A stretch of 36,184 nt of DNA from Raineya orbicola (GTDB lineage Bacteria; Bacteroidota; Bacteroidia; Cytophagales; Thermonemataceae). This document shows, in pieces, positions 8,131 to 15,940 of the stretch (positions within the stretch are counted from its first letter, which is position 1; the number at the start of each line of letters is the position of its first letter). A model generated the notes under the pieces. It had not been told where the DNA came from. It did no database searches and saw only the letters and a list, made by a program, of their open reading frames with translations. A program made the position numbers and the translations under genes. Location of the stretch: positions 1-36,184 of the forward strand of contig NZ_NKXO01000033.1 of NCBI RefSeq assembly GCF_002843425.1. Direction: 5' to 3'.

Positions 8131-8799
8131 TCAGCCTTTGGGTTTGAATTTAGGCTTAAAAACTACTTTGGGCTTGGTTTCGGTATTTTCTTCATTTTCA
8201 TTTTTTTGTGTTTCTACTTTTTCTTTGGTAGTTTGCTTTTTGGCTTCTTCCTTTTCTTTGAGATATTGCTCGTAAAGGGCTTTTTTTTCTGCGATTTCGG
8301 CTTCGCTCATATGGGCAAAATGAAAGTTGTGCAAAGTTATATCCGAAACGGTGTAATCGTACTCGTCAGTCATAATGAGACACTCCGTAGGGCAAACCGT
8401 AGTACAAAGCCCACAGAAACAGCATTTTGCCATATCAATATCAAATTTGGCGGCGTAAATGCGTTTGCTTGTGCCGTCAGAGGTTTTGCCAAATTCTTCG
8501 GTAGCTTTGATAGCTTCAATTTCAATGCAATTGACAGGGCAAATTTTGGCACATTTATCACAAACGATGCAATCGTCTATTTCGTTATGCAGTTTGTAGC
8601 GTCCTATTTCGGGAGTAGGGAGTTTTTCCTTGGGGTATTCTAATGTTACTTTGCCTGTATTTTGCTCAAAATAGGTTTTTTCAGTAATAAAAATAGGTTT
8701 CGGCTTACGAAAAGCCTTACGAAAATGCTTAAAAGTAATCTGAAACCCTAGTAAAGTAGTTTTTATAGCCTGAATGATATTTTGAAAATATTGTTTCAT
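8131..8799 (-). CDS. nuoI: NADH-quinone oxidoreductase subunit I (2 x [4Fe-4S])
   Basis: 222 residues from the chosen start MKQYFQN. It carries two ferredoxin-type motifs, CIVCDKCAKICP and CCFCGLCTTVCP, which bind the two 4Fe-4S clusters passing electrons towards the quinone site. An upstream in-frame start would add nine residues but is less like NuoI; the chosen ATG gives an ATGA overlap with the upstream sensor gene, pointing to translational coupling. The C-terminus has a charged low-complexity tail (about 165-222, Glu/Lys-rich then KPKFKPKG) beyond the usual family end. Confidence 0.95.
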   Translation of the reverse strand: MKQYFQNIIQAIKTTLLGFQITFKHFRKAFRKPKPIFITEKTYFEQNTGKVTLEYPKEKLPTPEIGRYKLHNEIDDCIVCDKCAKICPVNCIEIEAIKATEEFGKTSDGTSKRIYAAKFDIDMAKCCFCGLCTTVCPTECLIMTDEYDYTVSDITLHNFHFAHMSEAEIAEKKALYEQYLKEKEEAKKQTTKEKVETQKNENEENTETKPKVVFKPKFKPKG

Positions 8800-9461
8800 T
8801 GCATCATATACACAAATCCTAACCAAGCTCCCACAACAATAATAGCTACAATTACAATACCCATTGCAAGGTATAAAGCCAAACGAATGCTATTTGCTTC
8901 GGCAATAGACTCGTTACGAAGTTCTTCGCCGATTTTGAGCTGTACATCAGTAATGCGATGAATAGGCTCAATAATTTTCTTAAATTCTTCAGATGCTTCC
9001 GTGCTAAATAAAGTTTTTGCTCCTTCGGCATCGGTAGTAAAGAGCTTAATAATTTCGTTTTCTAATTGTTTATACTTAAAAATTTCTTTTCGGTAGGTTA
9101 TTAGAAAGCGATTTTCTTCCTCTACTAAATGGCTTTCTGCATATTTGGAAGCTAATGAGTCAATGCTTTTGTGGTTTTTTTCAATTTTGCTTAAAATTTC
9201 TTTTCGCATAAGCGAATCGTCAAGGTAAAGATACTCCTCCAAAAGCAAGCGGTTTTCATAGAGTTTTTCTGTAAGATTAGCCATTTCTACGGCAGGCAAA
9301 AGGCGGTCGTGATACAAAGCATTTACATCTTCGGCTACCCGATTGATACCCATAATGCCAATGAGCGAGATAGTCATAATGATACCCGTAATGATAGCAA
9401 AAATTACAAAGACCTGCCTACGTATGCCTGTTTTTTTGTACCAATTTGTCGCAAAAGCCAT
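8796..9461 (-). CDS. Membrane-anchored four-helix-bundle (MCP ligand-binding-like) protein without output domain
   Basis: 221 residues. One membrane helix at about 17-39 and a second at about 193-216 flank a mostly helical periplasmic segment of about 150 residues rich in Leu, Glu and Lys, the layout of the four-helix-bundle sensor of methyl-accepting chemotaxis proteins (NRVAEDVNALYHDRLLPAVE near the first helix is typical). The protein ends within a few residues of the second helix: no HAMP, signalling hairpin, kinase or cyclase follows. A canonical promoter lies just upstream, and its stop overlaps nuoI by ATGA, so it is transcribed with complex I genes. It may pass a signal to a partner or stabilise the membrane; the role is unknown. 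Confidence 0.8.
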   Translation of the reverse strand: MAFATNWYKKTGIRRQVFVIFAIITGIIMTISLIGIMGINRVAEDVNALYHDRLLPAVEMANLTEKLYENRLLLEEYLYLDDSLMRKEILSKIEKNHKSIDSLASKYAESHLVEEENRFLITYRKEIFKYKQLENEIIKLFTTDAEGAKTLFSTEASEEFKKIIEPIHRITDVQLKIGEELRNESIAEANSIRLALYLAMGIVIVAIIVVGAWLGFVYMMQ

Positions 9462-9480
9462 TTCGAGATTTTTTTTCAGC

Positions 9481-9511
9481 CAAAACTACTAATAAAGTTA
9501 GAAAGTTCAAA
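9481..9511 (-). promoter_or_regulatory. Canonical Bacteroidota promoter of the sensor-nuoI-nuoD operon
   Basis: Read on the minus strand: TTTG (9511-9508), 19 bases, then TAGTTTTG (9488-9481). This matches the -33/-7 consensus with ideal spacing. The predicted transcript start is only about 15 bases before the sensor start codon at 9461. Confidence 0.8.
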
Positions 9512-9562
9512 AGTTTTGTAGGCTCAAAAGTTTGAAACTATGATTAGGAAACCACAAATTAG

Positions 9563-12500
9563 CTATTCTGAAATTGATATTAGCGGTAGTTCAATATAAA
9601 AACAAGTACCAATATCTTTTTCTGTTTCAAACCATATTTTTCCGCCTGCGTGTTCAATGCCTTGTTTAGCAAGAGCCAGTCCGATGCCCGAACCTGTAAA
9701 TTTGGTACTAAAATTGGGCAGAAAAACCTTATGCTGTATCTCTTCGGGAATACCACTGCCATTGTCGCGAATTTCTATGTGTACTTTATTATCATCTGTT
9801 TTGTAAAGAGCAACAAAAATTTCGGGATTTCTATCGCTTGGAACAGCTTGCTTGGCATTCAGAATGATGTTGGTAAAAATTTGTGTCATCAGTTGCTTAT
9901 CACCTTTTACTATAAATTTACCTTTTTCAAGATGGCGAATTAGGTGGATATCGGTATCATTTTCATAAAGCAAAAGGGTTTGTCTGAGTATGTAGGCAAT
10001 ATCAAATTCTTCGCTTTTTGGTTCACTCATACGTGCAAAAGAAGCAAAAGAGGAAGCAATTTCGCTGAGCAAATCAATTTGTTCAAGTAGAGTTTCAAAA
10101 GGTTTTTCTGTAATGGTTTTCATCTGTGGAAAATCTCTACTGATACGCATTTTCAGGTGTTCGAGGGTAAGTTTCATTGGTGTCAGCGGATTTTTGATTT
10201 CGTGAGCTACTTGTTTTGCCATTTGTCGCCAAGCGGCTTCTTTTTCTGATTGTGCCAGTGCTTTTTTGCTTGCATCTAACTTAATAAGCATTTTGTTGTA
10301 CTCATTTACAAGCAAACCTATCTCATCGTCAGAATCCCATTGTAGGGGTTCGTTGGTAGTTTGTAGGGTTGTACGGCGAATTTTTTGGGTAATAATTGCC
10401 AAAGGCTCAGTAAGAAGGTTAGAAGTGAAGTAGGAAGTGATTACAAAAATGAGGAAAATAATCGTGAAAATATTGATGATAGTGGTAAAAATACCTGTAA
10501 GTTTTTTATCTCTTTCATCTTCGGCATCAAAAAATGGTATATTGAGAATAGCTAAAAGCTGATTATTTTCAAAGGAGCGAATAGCCCAATAAACGGCTTT
10601 GTAGTTCAAGTTTCCGATATTTTCAGCAAGCATAGTGCTATTTTCTTTTCGTTCTACAACTTGCCACAAGGCTTCGGGAGCTATGTTTTTAGAAAGCAAA
10701 CGACTTTCGTAAATGGCAGGCTGGCTGGTAACTAATAATTTGCCTTGCGTATCAAACAGGTTTAAGTCTGATTGAGCATACAAAGCTACGCTATTCACTT
10801 CTCTTTGCAATTCTTCTCTGGTTTTCATTTGCTCTGCATAGCTTTGCATAGCACTCAAAAGGCTATTAGAGGCGTTTTCAGCTTTTTGCAAAAATTTTTG
10901 GTTCAAATCATTTTCGTACGTCCTACTTACTACTTGCAAAGTAGTGATACTAAAAATAACCAAAGGAAAGAAAAATGCAAGATTCAGAAATATCTGAATA
11001 CGCGTAGCCAAGGTAATTTTTTTGCGTTGGTAATAATTGATAAGCCCGTATATCGAAAGAATAAGAGCTACTAATGTAATAAGCAAAAGAAATAAGAGCG
11101 AAAAATTAGCAAAAGTATTTTTGAAAGCATACTCGGGCAAAGAAATTACCACTATTTTTCCATTTTCACCTCGGAAGGCAAAATGCTTGTAGCCCTGAAA
11201 TTCGTAGCCTTGTTGATATAGCTTTTGAATACGGAAAAGTCCTTCTTTGAAATTTTTGTAATAATTACAATCTCCTTGTGAGTAAATCAGTTGGCTATTT
11301 TGTTGAGGGGCATTATTGGTTCTGAAAATGGCGTACGACAAATTACTAATTTTGGTATTTTCTTGAGTTTTTTCGTTGCGTAGCAATACAGGATATACTT
11401 TGAAAGAGGTAGTTTTTCGTTTTTTAAGTGTAATAATTACATAACCTAAAATTTGTCCTGATTGCTTGATTTCTATGAAATCAATATACATTCTAAAAAG
11501 GTTAAGGTCAATTTTTTGCTCTATAGCTTGGGTTTCGTTGATAAAAAAGCGGTCAGTTCTATCAGTGCGGAATTGTGGCTTTTGATAGGTTTCTACCCAA
11601 TCGGCATAACGTATTTGCGTATTCTTGCTAATAGGAAACCCTACGTTATCAAATACTAAAACATCAACTTCATAATCAGGAAATTCGTTTTTTATGTATT
11701 GCTTGCGAATACGCTTTTCAATGGTACTTTTATCTACAACCGATAGCGAAGCCTTGAAAAAAAGTTTGAGAGGCAAATCCAACTGAATTTCCTCAACGAT
11801 ATTATCCAAAGTAAGCTCTGTTTTGAAATCCTTGGATAAGAGTAAATTTTCGGCAAATCTGCCAATTGCTTTTTTTTGGGTTTGCGTAGAAAAATAGCGA
11901 AGGGCATACGTTCCTGCTATGGCACACCACAGCGAGCCTATCAGCAGATACAAAATAGAGATATTGCGAAAGCGATATAGAAATTGAGGTAAGCGGAAAA
12001 AGTACAAAATCAGTAGATATATGCCATTGAGTAAGCTTAAAAATGGCTCAAAATTGCCAGTAAAGTAGGCAATAGAAGAATGTAAAATAGTCGCAAGCCC
12101 GAAAAGAAGAGCAAATTTGGGGTAGTCGTTATCAAGAAAACGTATGAGTAGTCGTCCTACAAGGTGTAAGAGTAGAAAATAAATTGTGGAAAGTACTACA
12201 AAGACCCCAAAAGCCGCCCAATGGGGCAAATGAAAGTGAATATTTTGTGAAATATCTAATACGAGTTGCGAATTGGTAAAAATAGAGCTAAATATACCAA
12301 AAACCTCATAAAATGAAACGTAGCTCAAAAAGATAAGCATTAGCGAAGCCCAATATTTAGCCCCAATTTTTTTCTTTGGACTGATTTTCTGAAAAATAAG
12401 AGTTTTTGGAAAATTTCTTTGTAATAGAAACACTATCCACAAGCCTAAAAATAAGTTGATGAGTAAATCTCCCAACGAGGGCGACCAAAACGAGGAAGCG

Positions 12501-13357
12501 TAGAGTTGTGGGTTGAATAAATCGGTTTCCCAAAAGCTGTAAGGAATTAGGTTTTTAAGCATCAGCCAACGTACCAATAGCCAATAAAGCACGAAAAAGG
12601 CAATAAAAAACTCATATAATTTTTTTCGTTGGAAAAAAGCTTGCCATTTCCAAATAAAAATAAAAAGCATTACAAAAGCTCCAGCATTACAAATGAGTGA
12701 TAGAGCAAACCAGTACAAGTGAGGGGCTTCTTTTCGGGTAGAATATGATAATGAAAAAAGGTATTCGCCTTTTTCTATTTCTGTGAAAATTTGCTTGGAA
12801 GTAGGGGTTTTGCTAATTTCAAGCTGTTCGGAAGGAAAAATATTTGGATTTATTTGGCTGGTGAGATATTTGTTTTGCAAACTATACCGAACTTGTAAAG
12901 GCAGATAGGTGTAAATTTCAATTCTACTGCCTTCGTTAGTTTTGAAAAATTCTCTATGGAAAATATAAAATCCATTTTGCAGTTCAAAGAATTTGAGGGT
13001 ATAATTGCCTGTTATTAAATCATAATCAGGAATAAAGCGATTATCCGACCAAAAAAGGAGTTGTTCGTTTCTGAAAATAATACAAGGGTAGCGATGTTTT
13101 TTCTTAACTTCTATAAGACTAATTACATTATTTTCCTGAAAAAGCTCTTCAATTTCTTTGCTTTCTTGTCTTAAAACCTCTATTTCGCCAATTACACGCT
13201 TTTGAATATAATCCTTGTATTTTTCATCAATACTGATAGGTTCTTGATTTTGATGTATCCAAAAAGTTCCTCCACCAAGCAAAAACAAAAGGAAAGCCCA
13301 TAATAAACTGGGTAAGTGATGACGAGTAAAGAATTTTAGTATTCTTTTCAAAAGCAT
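9563..13357 (-). CDS. Large NtrY-like membrane sensor histidine kinase
   Basis: 1264 residues, unusually long. An N-terminal membrane helix (about 17-34) is followed by a periplasmic region to about 210, a block of several membrane helices to about 480, a second extracytoplasmic region (about 490-745), further helices near 750-810, a third sensor region, a helix near 955-975 (FTIIFLIFVITSYF) and a HAMP-like linker. The kinase core is complete: phospho-acceptor His near 1052 in AHEIKNPLTP, N-box (NIILNAKQA, about 1163), DNGSGIP, FLPNFSTK and GSGIGLAL. The core resembles NtrY. No response regulator is encoded nearby, so the partner is unknown. The ettA terminator lies just upstream, so it has its own transcription start. 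Confidence 0.9.
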   Translation of the reverse strand: MLLKRILKFFTRHHLPSLLWAFLLFLLGGGTFWIHQNQEPISIDEKYKDYIQKRVIGEIEVLRQESKEIEELFQENNVISLIEVKKKHRYPCIIFRNEQLLFWSDNRFIPDYDLITGNYTLKFFELQNGFYIFHREFFKTNEGSRIEIYTYLPLQVRYSLQNKYLTSQINPNIFPSEQLEISKTPTSKQIFTEIEKGEYLFSLSYSTRKEAPHLYWFALSLICNAGAFVMLFIFIWKWQAFFQRKKLYEFFIAFFVLYWLLVRWLMLKNLIPYSFWETDLFNPQLYASSFWSPSLGDLLINLFLGLWIVFLLQRNFPKTLIFQKISPKKKIGAKYWASLMLIFLSYVSFYEVFGIFSSIFTNSQLVLDISQNIHFHLPHWAAFGVFVVLSTIYFLLLHLVGRLLIRFLDNDYPKFALLFGLATILHSSIAYFTGNFEPFLSLLNGIYLLILYFFRLPQFLYRFRNISILYLLIGSLWCAIAGTYALRYFSTQTQKKAIGRFAENLLLSKDFKTELTLDNIVEEIQLDLPLKLFFKASLSVVDKSTIEKRIRKQYIKNEFPDYEVDVLVFDNVGFPISKNTQIRYADWVETYQKPQFRTDRTDRFFINETQAIEQKIDLNLFRMYIDFIEIKQSGQILGYVIITLKKRKTTSFKVYPVLLRNEKTQENTKISNLSYAIFRTNNAPQQNSQLIYSQGDCNYYKNFKEGLFRIQKLYQQGYEFQGYKHFAFRGENGKIVVISLPEYAFKNTFANFSLLFLLLITLVALILSIYGLINYYQRKKITLATRIQIFLNLAFFFPLVIFSITTLQVVSRTYENDLNQKFLQKAENASNSLLSAMQSYAEQMKTREELQREVNSVALYAQSDLNLFDTQGKLLVTSQPAIYESRLLSKNIAPEALWQVVERKENSTMLAENIGNLNYKAVYWAIRSFENNQLLAILNIPFFDAEDERDKKLTGIFTTIINIFTIIFLIFVITSYFTSNLLTEPLAIITQKIRRTTLQTTNEPLQWDSDDEIGLLVNEYNKMLIKLDASKKALAQSEKEAAWRQMAKQVAHEIKNPLTPMKLTLEHLKMRISRDFPQMKTITEKPFETLLEQIDLLSEIASSFASFARMSEPKSEEFDIAYILRQTLLLYENDTDIHLIRHLEKGKFIVKGDKQLMTQIFTNIILNAKQAVPSDRNPEIFVALYKTDDNKVHIEIRDNGSGIPEEIQHKVFLPNFSTKFTGSGIGLALAKQGIEHAGGKIWFETEKDIGTCFYIELPLISISE

Positions 13358-13373
13358 AATTCTGTAAAGACAA

Positions 13374-13407
13374 AACTTCCCGAAAATTAAGAAACTTTCG
13401 GGAAGTT
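13374..13407 (-). terminator. Terminator of ettA
   Basis: A perfect 12-base stem, AACTTCCCGAAA with TTTCGGGAAGTT, around a ten-base loop, followed on the minus strand by TTGTCTTTA. It sits about 20 bases after the ettA stop and just before the histidine kinase start. Confidence 0.85.
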
Positions 13408-13426
13408 AGAGAAAAGTAGCCTTAAA

Positions 13427-15091
13427 TTACACCAATTTTTTATATTTTATACGTTGTGGGGCATCGTTCCCTAAGCGTTTTTTGCGGTTTTCTTCGTATT
13501 CGCTGTAATTACCCTCAAAGAAATATACCTGCGAATTGCCCTCAAAAGCGAGAATATGCGTACAAATTCTATCCAAAAACCACCTATCGTGAGAAATAAT
13601 TACAGCACAACCGCCAAAATTTTCAAGGGCTTCTTCTAATGCACGCAACGTATTTACATCTAAATCGTTAGTAGGTTCGTCTAAAAGCAGTAGGTTTCCG
13701 CCTTCTTTGAGGGTCATAGCCAGATGCACTCTGTTTCTTTCTCCTCCTGAAAGCACACCAATTTTCTTTTCTTGGTCGTTCCCTGTAAAGTTGAATTTAC
13801 TCACATAAGCTCGTGCATTCACTTGTGTATTTCCGAGTTGTATCCACTCATTGCCTTCTGAAATTGCCTGATAGACGGTTTTTTCAGGGTCTAAATTGTC
13901 GTGCTCTTGATCTACGTAAGCAATTTTTACGGTTTCGCCGATTTCAAAAGTACCGCTATCGGGTTTTTCTTTGCCTGTAATCAATTTGAAAAGTGTAGTT
14001 TTCCCTGCTCCATTCGGACCGATTACGCCTACGATGCCTGCGGGAGGCAGAGTAAAGCTAAGATTCTCAAACAAAAGTTTATCACCATAAGCCTTGCTCA
14101 CGTTGTTTGCAATGATAACTTTATTACCCAAGCGGGGTCCGGGTGGAATGTACAACTCTAATTTGGCTTCTTTTTCTTTGGTTTCTTCGGAGAGCAGTTT
14201 TTCATAGGCACTCAAACGTGCTTTGGATTTCGCCTGACGAGCTTTGGGTGCCATACGTACCCATTCCAGTTCTCTTTCGAGTGTTTTCATACGTTTGGTT
14301 TCAGATTTTTCTTCTTGTGCCAAACGTTTCTGTTTTTGCTCTAACCAAGAAGAATAATTACCTTTCCAAGGAATACCCTCGCCTCTATCCAGCTCTAAAA
14401 TCCAACCTGCTACATTGTCCAAAAAGTATCGGTCGTGAGTTACGGCGATTACGGTGCCTTTGTATTCTTGCAGATGTCTTTCGAGCCATTGTACTGATTC
14501 AGCGTCTAAATGGTTGGTGGGTTCATCGAGCAGAAGTACATCGGGTTGTTGCAGAAGCAAACGACACAAAGCTACACGGCGTTTTTCGCCCCCTGAAAGG
14601 TTGGCAATAATGGCATCAGGAGGGGGGCAACGCAAAGCGTCCATTGCTTTTTCAAGGCGGGCATCCAATGTCCAAGCGTCCAAATGGTCAAGTTTTTCTT
14701 GGACTTCGGCTTGGCGAGCAATGAGTTTATCAAAATCGGCATCAGGTTCGGCAAAAGCCGCATTGATTTCGTCAAATTCTTTCAGTAGCCTTACGATTTC
14801 AGCAACGCCTTCTTCTACAACCTCACGCACCGTCTTAGATTTGTCAAATTCGGGTTCTTGGGGTAAATAACCAGCTGTATAATTGCCATTGAAAACCACT
14901 TCGCCTTGATAATCCTTATCAATACCTGCAATAATTTTCATTAACGTTGATTTCCCTGAACCATTAAGCCCAAGAATACCAATTTTGGCACCATAAAAAA
15001 ATGAAAGATAGATATTTTTCAAAACTTGTTTATTGGGCGGAAAAATCTTATTTACTCCCGCCATTGAAAAGATGATTTTTTCGTCTTGCAT
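13427..15091 (-). CDS. ettA: Energy-dependent translational throttle protein EttA (ABC-F)
   Basis: 554 residues, the usual EttA length, with two ABC ATPase domains and no membrane segments. First domain: Walker A GLNGSGKST, signature LSGGEKRR, Walker B LLLDEPTNHLD. Linker (about 250-320) with the ABC-F Arg/Lys-rich helical P-site interaction segment (ERELEWVRMAPKARQ). Second domain: GPNGAGKTT, LSGGERNR, LLLDEPTNDLD. EttA binds the ribosomal E site and gates the first elongation steps according to ATP/ADP level. It is a single-gene unit with its own terminator. Confidence 0.95.
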   Translation of the reverse strand: MQDEKIIFSMAGVNKIFPPNKQVLKNIYLSFFYGAKIGILGLNGSGKSTLMKIIAGIDKDYQGEVVFNGNYTAGYLPQEPEFDKSKTVREVVEEGVAEIVRLLKEFDEINAAFAEPDADFDKLIARQAEVQEKLDHLDAWTLDARLEKAMDALRCPPPDAIIANLSGGEKRRVALCRLLLQQPDVLLLDEPTNHLDAESVQWLERHLQEYKGTVIAVTHDRYFLDNVAGWILELDRGEGIPWKGNYSSWLEQKQKRLAQEEKSETKRMKTLERELEWVRMAPKARQAKSKARLSAYEKLLSEETKEKEAKLELYIPPGPRLGNKVIIANNVSKAYGDKLLFENLSFTLPPAGIVGVIGPNGAGKTTLFKLITGKEKPDSGTFEIGETVKIAYVDQEHDNLDPEKTVYQAISEGNEWIQLGNTQVNARAYVSKFNFTGNDQEKKIGVLSGGERNRVHLAMTLKEGGNLLLLDEPTNDLDVNTLRALEEALENFGGCAVIISHDRWFLDRICTHILAFEGNSQVYFFEGNYSEYEENRKKRLGNDAPQRIKYKKLV

Positions 15092-15114
15092 AAAAACTTT
15101 TTTTGAATTGCAGG

Positions 15115-15122
15115 CAAAATTA
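15115..15122 (-). promoter_or_regulatory. Candidate -7 element for ettA
   Basis: TAATTTTG on the minus strand, 24 bases before the ettA start. No TTTG at the -33 position. Confidence 0.45.
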
Positions 15123-15196
15123 AAATATTTTGGCTAATTTTAATACATTTCGGGTGTGGCTTTTTGAAATAATTACGTTTTTGTAGTTTTTTCTTG

Positions 15197-15204
15197 TATC
15201 TTTG
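15197..15204 (+). promoter_or_regulatory. -7 element for the CAP-domain gene
   Basis: TATCTTTG fits TAnnTTTG and lies 43 bases before the preferred ATG at 15248. It lies inside any longer reading of the gene, which argues for the internal start. Confidence 0.55.
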
Positions 15205-15247
15205 TCCAAAATTATCCTATCAAAATTGCTTCTACGAAAGTTGTTCT

Positions 15248-15811
15248 ATGAAAAAAAGTTTTTTTCTGATTTTTATTCTTTTACTGCATTGGAAGGCTTT
15301 ACTTGCCCAAGATAATGCCGTAAAAGAAGCCATTGAATATTTGAATAAAATCCGTAAAAATCCTGCTTGGTATAGCAAAGAAATCGGCGTGGATTTATCT
15401 ACAATACAAGCTCGTCCTGCTTTGCAGTGGAACGATACACTGGCTCGTGTAGCACAGGCAAAAGCCGAAGATATGCTCAAACGCAAATATTTTGACCATA
15501 CCACTCCCGAAGGCAAAGGCATTAATATCTTGATTTACGAAGCAGGTTACGGCATACCCAAAGAATGGACAGAGCCCGCAAGTAGCAACTATTTTGAATC
15601 TATTGTCGCAGGAGTTACTACTCCCAAAGAAGGCATTGTATATTTGTTAAAAGATAAAGGAGAAATAGACCATCGCAAAGCAGGGCATCGTAGCCACCTT
15701 TTGGGAATAGATAAGTTCTATGCAAATCTTACAGATATTGGTATAGGTTGGGTAAAAGGAGGAAGTTTGGGTTCTTATTTATGTGTAATTATTGCAAAAA
15801 AGAAATGGTAA
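15248..15811 (+). CDS. Exported CAP-domain (SCP/PR1-like) protein
   Basis: 187 residues from MKKSFFLIFILLL, which gives a normal signal peptide ending LLAQ; an upstream in-frame ATG at 15194 would bury it and lies before the promoter. The rest is one CAP domain: AVKEAIEYLNKIRKNP, a core ARVAQAKAEDML, FDHTTPEGK, and a C-terminal HRSHLLG with a following GIGW strand. Bacterial CAP proteins are exported and of uncertain function. It has its own promoter and terminator. Confidence 0.9.
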   Translation: MKKSFFLIFILLLHWKALLAQDNAVKEAIEYLNKIRKNPAWYSKEIGVDLSTIQARPALQWNDTLARVAQAKAEDMLKRKYFDHTTPEGKGINILIYEAGYGIPKEWTEPASSNYFESIVAGVTTPKEGIVYLLKDKGEIDHRKAGHRSHLLGIDKFYANLTDIGIGWVKGGSLGSYLCVIIAKKKW

Positions 15812-15824
15812 TAAGAAATTTTTG

Positions 15825-15854
15825 AGCAAATTTTGGCAAAAAATTTGCTTTTTT
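15825..15854 (+). terminator. Intrinsic terminator of the CAP-domain gene
   Basis: AGCAAATTTT pairs perfectly with AAAATTTGCT around a five-base loop (GGCAA) and runs into six T. Confidence 0.88.
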
Positions 15855-15907
15855 AATGATTTGCAGATATTTTCGCAAGAAAGTTGATTTTAGCTTAAAA
15901 ACTTACG

Positions 15908-15915
15908 TAATTTTG
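15908..15915 (+). promoter_or_regulatory. -7 element for the PorP/SprF-SPOR gene
   Basis: TAATTTTG, 25 bases before the start codon at 15941. A TTG lies about 21 bases upstream (15884-15886), within the range tolerated for the -33 element. Confidence 0.55.
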
Positions 15916-15940
15916 CGAAAAATATCTCAAATTTAATTCA

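Noticed and set aside
8113-8643. 176-codon Phe-rich + strand frame opposite nuoI
   Set aside because: It is the mirror of the Lys/Glu-rich NuoI tail and ferredoxin domain; composition is an artefact.
14143-14870. Long + strand frames opposite ettA (138 and 155 codons)
   Set aside because: The opposite strand encodes a full EttA with all ATPase motifs; these frames have no family signature.
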